Shown here: positions 14,263 to 21,918 of the stretch, in pieces
Position numbering within the stretch: the first letter of the stretch is position 1
Layout: each line of letters starts with the position of its first letter
Assembly: GCA_018715065.1 (NCBI GenBank)
Contig: DVMJ01000062.1
Span: forward strand, 1 to 45,647
Direction of reading: 5' to 3'
Origin: Fimiplasma intestinipullorum
GTDB lineage: Bacteria; Bacillota_I; Bacilli_A; Erysipelotrichales; Coprobacillaceae
Length of the DNA: 45,647 bases
Made by a program: the position numbers and the translations under genes
The notes under the pieces: model-generated
Told to the model about the DNA's origin: nothing
The model's database searches: none
What the model saw: only the letters and a program-made list of their open reading frames with translations

Positions 14263-16836
14263 ATGATGAGAAAGAGATTTGCGAAAGCAGCTCTGGCTAG
14301 TGTGCTTGCTGTTTCCATGGCTGCCACAGCAACGAACTGGGTCGCTCCAAATGCTTTCGTAGAAGTTGCTCATGCTGAAGAAACGGTCACTATGAACATT
14401 CAGTTCAAAGATGGCGATGAAGTGGTAGCTGGCGGCGATTACTCAGTTCCAGCAGGTGTACAGAATTATTCTGTTTTACAGCAGTATGTTCCTGATGGGT
14501 ATCAGATGATGGTATCAGGCGATTTCATGGCAGAAGAAGGCGGAAAATTAGTTATCAATGTTCAAAAAATGGCCACGATGAACATTCAGTTCAAAGATGG
14601 CGATGAAGTGATCGCAGGTGGCGATTACACAATCCCAGCCGGTGTGCAGAATTACTCAGTATTAGAACAGTATGTTCCTGCTGGCTATGAGATGACTGAT
14701 TCTGGTGATTTCTACGCAAGCGATGGTGAAAAACTTGAAGTGAGCATCGAAAAGATCATTACTGATGTTACGATGAACATTCAGTTTAAAGATGGTGATG
14801 AAGTTGTAGCTGGTGGCGACTATACGGTTCCAGCTGGAGTTCAGAATTATTCTGTTTTAGAACAGTATGTTCCTGCAGGCTATAAGATGACTGTTTCTGG
14901 TGATTTCACAGCTGTCGCTGGTGGAAGACTAGAAGTGAGCATCGAAAAGATCATTACTGATGTTACGATGAACATTCAGTTCAAAGCTGGCGATGAAGTG
15001 ATTGCCGGTGGTGACTATTTTGTACCTGCCGGTGTACAGAATTATTCTATCTTACAGCAGTATGTTCCTGATGGTTACCAAATGACTGTTTCTGGCGATT
15101 TCATGGCTGAAGAAGGCGGAAAATTAGTTATCACAATTGAAAAAATTGTTACAAGCACAACTTTACATTTCGTATTTGTTGATGAAGAAGGAAACAATCT
15201 TGGCGGCGGCGATTATGTTGTAGACCAGGATGGCGACGGTATCTTTAACTGGAGTGAAGTGCAGCTTCCAGAAGGATATAAACTCATTGTTTCTGGTGAT
15301 GCTTTCGTTAAAGATTATGCATCCGGTACCAATGAAGTGGTTGTTGAAAAGATTGCAAAAGCTTCAATCATTAATGTGACATTCGTTGATGCAGCTGGAA
15401 ATGTTTTAGGTGGCGGCGATTTCTTTGTTGATGCTGATGGTGATGGCATCTTCAACTTAAGTGAAATTGAGGCGCCTGCTGGTTATAAAACGACCTTGAC
15501 CGGTGATCAGTTTGTCAGTGATTATGTTGATGGAAAGACGGTAATCGTTGAAAAAATCAACAAAGGGACAATTATCAATGTTGTTTATAAAGATGCTCAG
15601 GGCAGAAACCTTGGCGGTGGTGATTACATCGTTGACTTAGATGGTGACGGTATCGCGAATTATAGTGAACTGCCATTACCTGAAGGGTATCAGTTAACTG
15701 AAACGGGTGATTTCTTTGTCAATGAAGGTACAAGCTATACAGTGACTTTGAAACGTGCAGGTGCTGCAATTATCCACGTTCAGTTCGTCAGTGATGGTGG
15801 CAAGGTCCTTGGCGGTGGCGATTACTTCGTCGATGCGGATGGTGACGGTATTGCCAATTACAGTGAACTGACTTTACCAGAAGGTTATGAATTAATCGAA
15901 ACGGGTGACTTCTTCGTTGATACTGATCAAGATTATGTCATCACTGTTTCTAAGATCATCGAAGGGACGATCATTAATGTTGTTTACGTAGACAAAGAGG
16001 GTAATGTTCTTGGCGGTGGCGATTACTTCGTTGACGCTGATGATGACGGTATCGCTAATTACAGCGAATTGACTTTACCAGAAGGTTATGAATTGATCGT
16101 AACAGGTGATTTCTTTGTCAATCCAAATCATTCTTACACCATTGAATTACAGAAGATTCAAAAAGGCACAATGATCAATGTTGTTTTCGAAGATGAAGAA
16201 GGCAACCATTTAGGTGGTGGCGATTATATCGTTGATGAAGATGGCGATGGTATTGCGAACTACAGTGAATTAGATCTGCCTGTAGGATATGAATTAATTG
16301 TAACGGGTGACTTCTTCGTTGAAGAAGGTGAATCTTACACGATTGTTTTAAAGATGAGAGAAACTGTTCTGACAGTGACTTTTGAAGATACTGAAGGTAA
16401 CGTAGTGGATACAGTGACTCTGAAAGCAGGTCAGCCTGGTTCTCCAGAAGAGACTTATGCTTTTGTGTTAGGTGAACACTTCAATTTACCAGAAGGCTAT
16501 CAGTTAGCTGAAGGGGTTGATCAGGTAACAACCATTGAAATTCCTTATGGTTCTGTTGGCGGTCATACAATGATCGTTGAAAAGATGGCAGAGGAACCAG
16601 GTGAAACACCTGAGGAGCCTACTGATCCTGAAAAACCAGGAGAAACACCTGATGATCCGGATGTCACAGTAGATCCTAGTGAGCCTACCGATACGCCTGA
16701 AACAAGCGAACCAGCTGAAACAGACGACACACCAAAAACGGGTGATACGATGATGATGCCTTACTATGCAGCCTTTGGTGCAGGTATCAGCTTACTGGCT
16801 ATGCTTTTATTAGTAAGAAGACGTCTTGTTAAATAA
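14263..16836 (+). CDS. Repeat-rich surface protein with Ca-binding-type loops and sortase signal (857 aa)
   Basis: A GGAG RBS precedes the ATG. Signal peptide cleavage is likely after VAHA (~38). Residues 44-300 are four ~62-65-aa repeats of one type (MNIQFKDGDEVVAGGDY, AGVQNYSVL, QYVPDGY, SGDF). Residues 301-701 are six ~67-aa repeats of a second, related type (LGGGDYFVDADGDGIANYSE, LPEGYEL, TGDFFV) carrying D-x-D-x-D-G-x5-E loops like EF-hand/dockerin sites; one copy reads DADDDG. A degenerate last unit is followed by a Pro/Glu/Asp/Thr-rich wall spacer and a sorting signal TPKTGD, a hydrophobic stretch and RRRLVK. TPKTG is an LPxTG variant lacking Leu. It is probably a covalently wall-anchored, calcium-stabilised stalk or adhesin. 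No catalytic domain is seen. Confidence 0.85.
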   Translation: MMRKRFAKAALASVLAVSMAATATNWVAPNAFVEVAHAEETVTMNIQFKDGDEVVAGGDYSVPAGVQNYSVLQQYVPDGYQMMVSGDFMAEEGGKLVINVQKMATMNIQFKDGDEVIAGGDYTIPAGVQNYSVLEQYVPAGYEMTDSGDFYASDGEKLEVSIEKIITDVTMNIQFKDGDEVVAGGDYTVPAGVQNYSVLEQYVPAGYKMTVSGDFTAVAGGRLEVSIEKIITDVTMNIQFKAGDEVIAGGDYFVPAGVQNYSILQQYVPDGYQMTVSGDFMAEEGGKLVITIEKIVTSTTLHFVFVDEEGNNLGGGDYVVDQDGDGIFNWSEVQLPEGYKLIVSGDAFVKDYASGTNEVVVEKIAKASIINVTFVDAAGNVLGGGDFFVDADGDGIFNLSEIEAPAGYKTTLTGDQFVSDYVDGKTVIVEKINKGTIINVVYKDAQGRNLGGGDYIVDLDGDGIANYSELPLPEGYQLTETGDFFVNEGTSYTVTLKRAGAAIIHVQFVSDGGKVLGGGDYFVDADGDGIANYSELTLPEGYELIETGDFFVDTDQDYVITVSKIIEGTIINVVYVDKEGNVLGGGDYFVDADDDGIANYSELTLPEGYELIVTGDFFVNPNHSYTIELQKIQKGTMINVVFEDEEGNHLGGGDYIVDEDGDGIANYSELDLPVGYELIVTGDFFVEEGESYTIVLKMRETVLTVTFEDTEGNVVDTVTLKAGQPGSPEETYAFVLGEHFNLPEGYQLAEGVDQVTTIEIPYGSVGGHTMIVEKMAEEPGETPEEPTDPEKPGETPDDPDVTVDPSEPTDTPETSEPAETDDTPKTGDTMMMPYYAAFGAGISLLAMLLLVRRRLVK
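14392..15162 (+). repeat. Four tandem coding repeats, type R
   Basis: Units start at MNIQFK and are 62-65 codons long. They contain GGDY, PAGVQNYS and SGDF. Units 2 and 3 share the KIITDVT linker exactly, suggesting recent duplication. Confidence 0.85.
15163..16365 (+). repeat. Six tandem coding repeats, type S, with D-x-D-x-D-G loops
   Basis: Units of about 65-68 codons share LGGGDY, a D-x-D-x-D-G-[IL]-x3-S-E loop, LPEGY and TGDFFV. They share the GGDY...GY...GDF frame with type R, implying a common ancestor into which a calcium-type loop was introduced or from which it was lost. Confidence 0.85.
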
Positions 16837-16855
16837 GCAAGAAACATATAAAACC

Positions 16856-16892
16856 AATATTGCCAGAGGAAATTCTTCTGGCAATATTTTGT
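16856..16892 (+). terminator. Intrinsic terminator of the surface protein gene
   Basis: AATATTGCCAGA pairs perfectly with TCTGGCAATATT (12 bp, extendable through a G-T pair), followed by TTTTG. Confidence 0.8.
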
Positions 16893-16904
16893 CATGGGGG
16901 CAAT

Positions 16905-17459
16905 ATGAAGGAATTAATGATTAAGCTGCTGGCCGTTGTTTTAGCGATGTTTTGTCTAGTGGGGTGTGGGTCTTCTAAAAATGAGGTGCCACCGTACGAG
17001 GGACGGAACACCCTAGGGTATGGCTATATGTATGATCGGATTCCGGATTCGAATGAGTCGTATTCAAATGAAGAGATGTCTTTCATTCAAAAAGGAATCC
17101 TCGCTTGGGCGAGAGGAAGTTTATTGTTAGATAATCAGCAGAGTGAAGATCTGAATGCACAGAGCTTCGATTCTTTGATCGTGGATGCCGATGATCGCAG
17201 CAGGATTCAGGAAGATCGCGCGAATACGGAAACAGTCCAGATCGACAATATGACTGTTCAATTACAAAAAGCGGTGCGCACGAAATATCAGGATAAAGAA
17301 GTAGGTAAGGTGCATTGCACGATTGAATTGACTGGTCAGCGTAATGGTCAGGATATGAATCGAACCTATACGCTGGTTTTGCTGATTCATTATGCCAATT
17401 CACAAATGTCTATTTATGAGATCGGTGAGATTGATTTCACTGAGGCAGGAGAAGCCTGA
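16905..17459 (+). CDS. Small lipoprotein of unknown function (184 aa)
   Basis: The start is ATG 16905 behind GGGGG; an upstream in-frame TTG at 16860 lies inside the terminator hairpin and is rejected. MKELMIKLLAVVLAMFCLVG followed by C is a lipoprotein signal with lipobox LVGC. The mature part contains GRNTLGYGYMYDRIPDS, SFIQKGILAWARGS and a C-terminal beta-rich segment (VHCTIELTGQRNGQD, YTLVLLIHYANSQMSIYEIG). I recognise no family. The stop overlaps the start of the next small gene by one base (TGATG), so the two are translationally coupled. Confidence 0.75.
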   Translation: MKELMIKLLAVVLAMFCLVGCGSSKNEVPPYEGRNTLGYGYMYDRIPDSNESYSNEEMSFIQKGILAWARGSLLLDNQQSEDLNAQSFDSLIVDADDRSRIQEDRANTETVQIDNMTVQLQKAVRTKYQDKEVGKVHCTIELTGQRNGQDMNRTYTLVLLIHYANSQMSIYEIGEIDFTEAGEA

Positions 17460-17659
17460 TGTTTATCAAAGTCATCCCCAACAATCGGGGAAAAAAGGGA
17501 ACATACTATTGTCAGCTAGTGGAATCTTATCGTGATCATGGTAAGATCAGACATCGTACTTATTTAAAATTTGGTTTAATGAACGAAGAACAGGTACAGT
17601 TATTAAAGGCGGAGTATGCGCATTTATTAAAACAACCACATCGACGTAAAAAGGAGTAG
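17459..17659 (+). CDS. Small basic protein, paralog of 13626-13820 (66 aa)
   Basis: The ATG shares its A with the TGA of the lipoprotein gene. The sequence MFIKVIPNNRGKKGTYYC, LVESYRDHGKIRHRT and KFGLMN is nearly superimposable on the 64-aa protein at 13626, with the same basic C-terminus. Both resemble the N-terminus of IS1634-like transposases but lack any catalytic part. Coupling to a lipoprotein gene is odd for a mobile-element scrap and argues for a conserved function, perhaps nucleic-acid binding or autoregulation (inference). Confidence 0.6.
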   Translation: MFIKVIPNNRGKKGTYYCQLVESYRDHGKIRHRTYLKFGLMNEEQVQLLKAEYAHLLKQPHRRKKE

Positions 17660-17694
17660 AGCGTTTGAACCTTATGATTCAAACGCTCTGTTTT
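17658..17694 (+). terminator. Strong intrinsic terminator
   Basis: AGAGCGTTTGAA and TTCAAACGCTCT form a perfect 12-bp stem with an 8-nt loop, followed by GTTTT. It overlaps the stop of the 66-aa gene. Confidence 0.85.
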
Positions 17695-17746
17695 ATATTG
17701 AGATGTATCGCAAAGCTTTCAAAAGACTATCGCTAGCAAGGTCATC

Positions 17747-17774
17747 AAAAAAAGCGGCCTGTTTTAAGCCGCTT
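17747..17774 (-). terminator. Intrinsic terminator of the ROK kinase gene
   Basis: On the minus strand AAGCGGC pairs with GCCGCTT and a run of seven T follows. The stop codon lies in the loop. Confidence 0.75.
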
Positions 17775-18678
17775 CAGATAAATCAAAGAAGTTTTTGAGT
17801 GCACCGATCAGATTGGCGTCATTATTAAACTGACAGCGGTCCACTTCCGGTTTACACATTGGGATCATATGCTGGTATTTTTCATAGTATGCGTCAACCC
17901 CTTGACGAATACTGTCAATCAGAATATCCTGAGCGCTGATACCGCCACCGATGCAGTATTTTTGTACATCCAGAACACATTGCAGATCGTAGATGGCTGT
18001 AACAGCATTTTCTACGAAGGTATCAAAAATGGCTTTGGCTTTGTCATTGCCTTCATGCAAAGCCTGGAAGAAGATCTTGCCATTGACTTCTTCAACTGGG
18101 AGATCCATGGCTTTGGCATAAGGGTGAACTAAACCGCTAGGAGTACCATTAATATTGGCCCACCAGCCGGCTGAGAGTGTTGCAGGATGGAAATCCGTAG
18201 TTAAAACAGAGAATTCACCAGCGGCACCATTCCAGCCACGCCAAAGCTGTCTATTCAACATGATGCCTCCGCCAATGCCGGTTCCTAGAATCAGTACCAC
18301 ACCATCACGCACATCTTTCAGATTGCCCTTCCACATTTCGGCTAAGCAGGCGGCTTTGCCATCGTTCTCAATAAATGTCGTGATACCAAAGCGTTTCTCA
18401 AACTCTCCTTTGACATCCGTATTAGAAAGATAGCCTAAAGCACCGCTCGTATAAGCATAGCCTTTTTCACGATCCAAACGACCAGGCATGCTCAACGCGA
18501 TTCCTTCAATACGATCTTTGTACTGAGGAACAATGGTGGCCATCGCTTCGAAGAAAGGTTCTGCATCTTTGGCATGAACAGCGGGGATCTCTCCTTTTTC
18601 AATGAAGTTCGCTTCTGCATCCATTAAAGCATATTTAAAAGCGGTACCCCCGATATCAATGACTAAATATTGTTTCAT
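17764..18678 (-). CDS. ROK-family sugar kinase, beta-glucoside kinase-like (304 aa)
   Basis: Start ATG 18678 is preceded by AGGAGG; an upstream in-frame start at 18714 is inside the promoter. The ATP-binding motif DIGGTAFKYAL is at residues 8-18, followed by GIALSMPGRLD, the catalytic Asp in ENDGKAACLAE, LGTGIGGGIMLN and GAAGEF. The Cys-rich zinc motif of typical ROK glucokinases and repressors is absent, as in BglK-type beta-glucoside kinases. It phosphorylates a glucoside or glucose with ATP in the cytosol; exact substrate is not deducible. The gene is monocistronic with a cre-like site over its -35, which suits carbon-catabolite control. Confidence 0.85.
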   Translation of the reverse strand: MKQYLVIDIGGTAFKYALMDAEANFIEKGEIPAVHAKDAEPFFEAMATIVPQYKDRIEGIALSMPGRLDREKGYAYTSGALGYLSNTDVKGEFEKRFGITTFIENDGKAACLAEMWKGNLKDVRDGVVLILGTGIGGGIMLNRQLWRGWNGAAGEFSVLTTDFHPATLSAGWWANINGTPSGLVHPYAKAMDLPVEEVNGKIFFQALHEGNDKAKAIFDTFVENAVTAIYDLQCVLDVQKYCIGGGISAQDILIDSIRQGVDAYYEKYQHMIPMCKPEVDRCQFNNDANLIGALKNFFDLSEAA

Positions 18679-18704
18679 TTCACAATTCCTCCTCTTATAA
18701 AAAT

Positions 18705-18735
18705 ATTTTACCATTTTTCAGTGAAAGCGTAAACA
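18705..18735 (-). promoter_or_regulatory. Promoter of the ROK gene with overlapping cre-like site
   Basis: Minus strand -35 TTTACG (18728-18733), 17-nt spacer, -10 TAAAAT (18705-18710). TGAAAGCGTAAACA at 18722-18735 (plus strand) matches the cre consensus TGWAARCGYTWNCW at 13 of 14 positions and covers the -35, a position for CcpA repression. Confidence 0.6.
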
Positions 18736-18764
18736 AAAAAGATGAAGCCAGACGAAGCAAAGAC

Positions 18765-18810
18765 TTGCTTTAAACAGCAAAATGGCTTATAATATTATCG
18801 ACATATGTCG
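18765..18810 (+). promoter_or_regulatory. Promoter and 12-bp palindromic operator of the DUF134-NifX gene
   Basis: TTGCTT (18765-18770), 17-nt spacer, TATAAT (18788-18793). The perfect palindrome CGACATATGTCG (18799-18810) covers the expected transcription start, 18 nt before the ATG. Since the gene itself encodes an HTH, autoregulation is plausible. Confidence 0.65.
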
Positions 18811-18828
18811 GAAACAATGGAGGTGACT

Positions 18829-19548
18829 ATGCCTAGACCTCATAAATGCCGCCTGGTCAGTGAGCTGCCGGATTATGAGTGCTTTCGCCCGGATGGGATC
18901 CCGGTCAATGAAAGTGTCGTTTTGAGCTGCGATGAATATGAAGTCATTCGTTTAGTAGACTTTGAGCAGTGTACGCATGCCATGTGTGCAAAGCGGATGG
19001 GGATCTCACGAACGACGGTAACTGAGATTTATGGAGCGGCACGCTATAAATTAGCGGATTGTTTAGTGAATGGAAAAATTTTAGAAATCAGGGGCGGAAA
19101 TTATCGTTATGTTAAGGAAAAGACGAAACCTGTTTCCGTTCAAATCGAAAAGAAGGAGAGAAATGCAATGCGTGTAGCAGTCACTTATGAAAACGGTCAG
19201 ATCTTTCAGCATTTTGGCCGTACAGAAACATTTAAATTATATGATCTGAAGGATGACAAGATCATACAGACCAGCCTGCTGGATACAAATGGACAAGGGC
19301 ATGGGGCTCTTGCTTCTGTCTTGAAAGAAGCAAAAGTCGATGTGCTGATCTGTGGTGGGATCGGCCAGGGAGCTAGAGACAGACTGGCTGCTGCCGGGAT
19401 CCAGATCATCGGCGGCTGCAGTGGCCAGGCGGATCTGGTCATGGAAGATTACCGCTCTGGAAAATTGCGGGATGATCCTGAGGCACGTTGTGGGTGCCAT
19501 CATCATGAAGGTGAACATCATTGCGGTCATGAATGCCATCATGAATAA
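18829..19548 (+). CDS. DUF134 HTH domain fused to NifX/NifB-type iron-cluster domain (239 aa)
   Basis: ATG 18829 has GGAGG five bases upstream; the ATG at 18805 lies in the palindrome and has no RBS. Residues 1-~95 are DUF134 (MPRPHKCRLV, YECFRPDG, VVLSCDEYEVIRLVDFE, then an HTH MCAKRMGISRTTVTEIY). From Met 114 comes the dinitrogenase iron-molybdenum cofactor domain (MRVAVTYENGQIFQHFG, DVLICGGIGQGARDRL, GIQIIGG). The C-terminal tail CGCHHHEGEHHCGHECHHE is Cys/His rich and probably binds metal. The NifX domain handles iron-sulfur or related clusters; no nitrogenase genes are near. A GGAG and an in-frame ATG at 19168 could also start the second domain alone. Confidence 0.85.
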   Translation: MPRPHKCRLVSELPDYECFRPDGIPVNESVVLSCDEYEVIRLVDFEQCTHAMCAKRMGISRTTVTEIYGAARYKLADCLVNGKILEIRGGNYRYVKEKTKPVSVQIEKKERNAMRVAVTYENGQIFQHFGRTETFKLYDLKDDKIIQTSLLDTNGQGHGALASVLKEAKVDVLICGGIGQGARDRLAAAGIQIIGGCSGQADLVMEDYRSGKLRDDPEARCGCHHHEGEHHCGHECHHE

Positions 19549-19554
19549 ACAGTA

Positions 19555-19586
19555 AAAACAGGGGATGAATTGCTTTCCCCTGTTTT
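19555..19586. terminator. Bidirectional terminator
   Basis: AAAACAGGGGA and TCCCCTGTTTT form a perfect 11-bp stem with T-runs on both sides, between convergent genes. Confidence 0.85.
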
Positions 19587-19588
19587 CA

Positions 19589-20359
19589 TTATTTATTCAA
19601 CATTTTACGGGCAAGGATCCCTGCCAGCAGAAGAACCCCGACGGCACCGGTAATCCCTGCGGCTGCCTTGGCATACTTCTTGATCGAACTTGGCTTTTCT
19701 TCAACTGTCTGCTGTTCGATCAGATAATCCTTGACAAGATCCAGACTATCCAGAATAGCCGTTGTCATTTGTGCATACTGTTCTTCCGGATATTTCATAT
19801 CAGGAATACAGATGACTGGAATATTGGCACGGAAGGCAGCTTCGATTCCGGCCTCAGAGTCTTCCAGCACTAAGGCTTCATCCGGATTGACAAACAGCTT
19901 ATCACAGGATTTCAAAAAGACCTCTGGATTCGGTTTGCCATTCGTGACCTCGTCACCACAAATAGAATCATCAAAATAATCTGTCAGATTCGCTGAGGCA
20001 AGGATCTTATCCACCCGATCACGGTTGCTGGAAGTGGCCACGATCGTCCGGTAATCATTTTTCTTTAAATACTGCAAGAGAGGAATCAATCCCTGTTTGA
20101 GTGGGACACCCTCTGTTTCAAAACGTTCTTCCATATAGGCATGTACGCGTTTGATGACCTGCTCAATTGGAAAATCATCACCATAGACATCATAAAAACG
20201 CTGGTAGATGCCTTTGACCGGTTTTCCTAATAAAGTAATGTAGAAGGCTTTATCAATGGTCAGTCCCATTTTGGCCAATTCATACTGGTAGCCTTCGAAA
20301 GTCACTCTTTCACTGTCAATCATCAATCCATCCATATCAAAAATGACGGCTTTAATCAT
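19589..20359 (-). CDS. HAD-superfamily hydrolase with C-terminal membrane anchor (256 aa)
   Basis: Residues 1-~220 are a beta-phosphoglucomutase/phosphatase-like HAD: catalytic DMDGL (8-12), cap domain, ATSSNRDRV (motif II), Lys in NGKPNPEVFL and acidic LEDSEAGIEAA. It is expected to hydrolyse or isomerise a small phosphorylated metabolite. Unusually it continues with a linker and a hydrophobic helix AAAGITGAVGVLLLAGILA ending in RKMLNK, which would tether it to the membrane as a tail-anchored protein. The start overlaps the end of the oxidoreductase gene upstream by 8 nt, so both are co-transcribed. Confidence 0.85.
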   Translation of the reverse strand: MIKAVIFDMDGLMIDSERVTFEGYQYELAKMGLTIDKAFYITLLGKPVKGIYQRFYDVYGDDFPIEQVIKRVHAYMEERFETEGVPLKQGLIPLLQYLKKNDYRTIVATSSNRDRVDKILASANLTDYFDDSICGDEVTNGKPNPEVFLKSCDKLFVNPDEALVLEDSEAGIEAAFRANIPVICIPDMKYPEEQYAQMTTAILDSLDLVKDYLIEQQTVEEKPSSIKKYAKAAAGITGAVGVLLLAGILARKMLNK

Positions 20360-21392
20360 CGCTTGATCCTCCTTCTCTTTGTTGTTTGATGCCTGTTTCC
20401 AGGATTTCCATCAACGTCAGTGTCTCTTCGTCCTTGATCAGCTTTTCGGTCTGATGCAATAAGCTTGCTTCAATGCCATCATAGATACGTGCATAGTCGC
20501 CCTGCTCGCTGATGACCTTTTCTTCATGATAGATTCCTTTGTCATCCACGTAGGTTAAGGTACCATAATCTTCAGGTCGATCGAGGCCAAAATCAGGCTG
20601 ACCGGGCATATAGAAGAGTTTCAAATGTTCTTCCTGACGATCCTTTTTTTCTTTGATGAACATGCCTCGTTTACCATAAACGACAAAGCTTGGGCGCGGT
20701 TTGATCCTGAAATAGCTGGATTTGACCGAAACCTTCAGCCCCGGATAATAAAGATCTACATCGAAATAATCATTCATATGATCCGTACCGCATAAGCATT
20801 GAACGTCATAGTGAATATGCTGTGGCTTTCCCCAATAGGCAATGACCTGGTCGATCGTGTGACAGCCGTGTCCGTAAAGGAAGCTATGGTAAGGCGGGGT
20901 ATGCATGGCATTTTGCGGAACCTCAGGTCGGTAATAGTCAAAATGCATATCGACTTCATAGATTTCGCCGAGCTTACCGCTCTCAATGACTTTTAAGGTT
21001 GTCAGATAATCAGCATCAAAACGCCGGTTCTGATAACACTGCACAAAGAGCCCTTTCCTTTTGGCCGTGTCAAAGAGCATCTTTGCTTCCTGATAGGTTC
21101 TTGTCATCGGTTTTTCAATCAGGACGTTTTTGCCATGCTTAAGTGCCTGCATCCCATATTCAAAATGAGAATCCACACCGGTCGAAACAACCACAAGATC
21201 GATGCGATCATCCTGCCAGATGTCCTCTAATTGGTCAGTATAATGCACTCCTTCTAAGTGAGGCCACTTAGGGGTGTTGACATGTCGATCATAGATGGTT
21301 TGAATATGCCAGGCGTCAGGCCGTGTCAGTACAAAAGGCGCATGATAGCGATTCACGCTTTTACCATTGCCGATATATGCAATATGCAACAT
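20352..21392 (-). CDS. Gfo/Idh/MocA-family NAD(P)-dependent oxidoreductase (346 aa)
   Basis: The N-terminal Rossmann fold begins LHIAYIGNGKSVNRYHAPF, matching the YhhX/YulF-like branch (GxGKSxxRYHxPF). LVVVSTGVDSHFEY and the catalytic EKPMTRTYQEA (near 95) follow, then the C-terminal substrate domain with YGHGCHTIDQVI. Such enzymes oxidise or reduce sugar or inositol hydroxyls. It overlaps the HAD gene; a two-step sugar-phosphate pathway is possible but substrates are unknown. A minus-strand TTGCTT-N17-TAAAAT promoter lies just upstream. Confidence 0.88.
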   Translation of the reverse strand: MLHIAYIGNGKSVNRYHAPFVLTRPDAWHIQTIYDRHVNTPKWPHLEGVHYTDQLEDIWQDDRIDLVVVSTGVDSHFEYGMQALKHGKNVLIEKPMTRTYQEAKMLFDTAKRKGLFVQCYQNRRFDADYLTTLKVIESGKLGEIYEVDMHFDYYRPEVPQNAMHTPPYHSFLYGHGCHTIDQVIAYWGKPQHIHYDVQCLCGTDHMNDYFDVDLYYPGLKVSVKSSYFRIKPRPSFVVYGKRGMFIKEKKDRQEEHLKLFYMPGQPDFGLDRPEDYGTLTYVDDKGIYHEEKVISEQGDYARIYDGIEASLLHQTEKLIKDEETLTLMEILETGIKQQREGGSSDD

Positions 21393-21416
21393 GATTCATC
21401 ACTCACTTTCAAATTC

Positions 21417-21445
21417 ATTTTAAGATGTTTGAAAATGAAAAGCAA
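21417..21445 (-). promoter_or_regulatory. Promoter of the oxidoreductase-HAD operon
   Basis: Minus strand TTGCTT (21440-21445), 17-nt spacer, TAAAAT (21417-21422), about 25 nt upstream of the start codon. Confidence 0.55.
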
Positions 21446-21485
21446 TAAAAATCATCCGGTTAAATGTGAATTGCTGAGGGCTTTC

Positions 21486-21508
21486 AAAAACGATGCGCTA
21501 AGGCATCG
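21486..21508 (-). terminator. Intrinsic terminator of the 122-aa hypothetical gene
   Basis: CGATGC pairs with GCATCG across a 6-nt loop; five T follow on the minus strand. Confidence 0.6.
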
Positions 21509-21866
21509 CTAGGGGGATGATCGTAAAAGGCCAAATGGTTGAGAGATGTTCATTGAGGGGTTGCTGACTGAACCAATAGATACAGCTTTCTTCAAGATTT
21601 AATGATTGGTGCAGCAGGGCGAGCGTATCAAAGATTTCTTCAAGACTGGCTGCCGTTGGCAGATCGAGACTGCAAAAAGGGACGATACAGAGCGCATCTA
21701 AAGGCAGAATTTCTAAGAGGTAGACCCAATGCATGGGGTCATGCAGATAGAAAAGTGAGAAGAGTGCACCCGGTTGATTGATGCTGGCAAAGGCCTTTTG
21801 GACAGATTGGGATTCGATACTGAAATATTCATCGATAAAAAAGATAAAATGACGATCCATAGACAT
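21498..21866 (-). CDS. Hypothetical protein (122 aa)
   Basis: ATG 21866 is preceded by AGGAG at eight bases; a GTG at 21875 overlaps that RBS and is less likely. The protein is hydrophobic and acidic, rich in Leu, Phe, Ser and Trp (RHFIFFIDEYFSIESQSV, LFYLHDPMHWVYLLEILP, CIVPFCSLDLPTAASL) without a clear membrane helix or signal. I recognise no family. It is divergent from the HTH-like gene at 21919 with only 52 nt between, so the two may share regulation. Confidence 0.6.
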   Translation of the reverse strand: MSMDRHFIFFIDEYFSIESQSVQKAFASINQPGALFSLFYLHDPMHWVYLLEILPLDALCIVPFCSLDLPTAASLEEIFDTLALLHQSLNLEESCIYWFSQQPLNEHLSTIWPFTIIPLAMP

Positions 21867-21918
21867 ATTTTTCACTCCTTTAGCATATTATATAGATAAA
21901 AGGTGGGGAGGTGGTCGC

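Noticed and set aside
14392..16365. CRISPR-like or intergenic tandem array
   Set aside because: The repeats are coding, 62-68 codons long and in frame, not short direct repeats with spacers.
16860..16904. N-terminal extension of the lipoprotein from TTG 16860
   Set aside because: It lies in the terminator hairpin of the surface protein gene and would bury the lipoprotein signal peptide.
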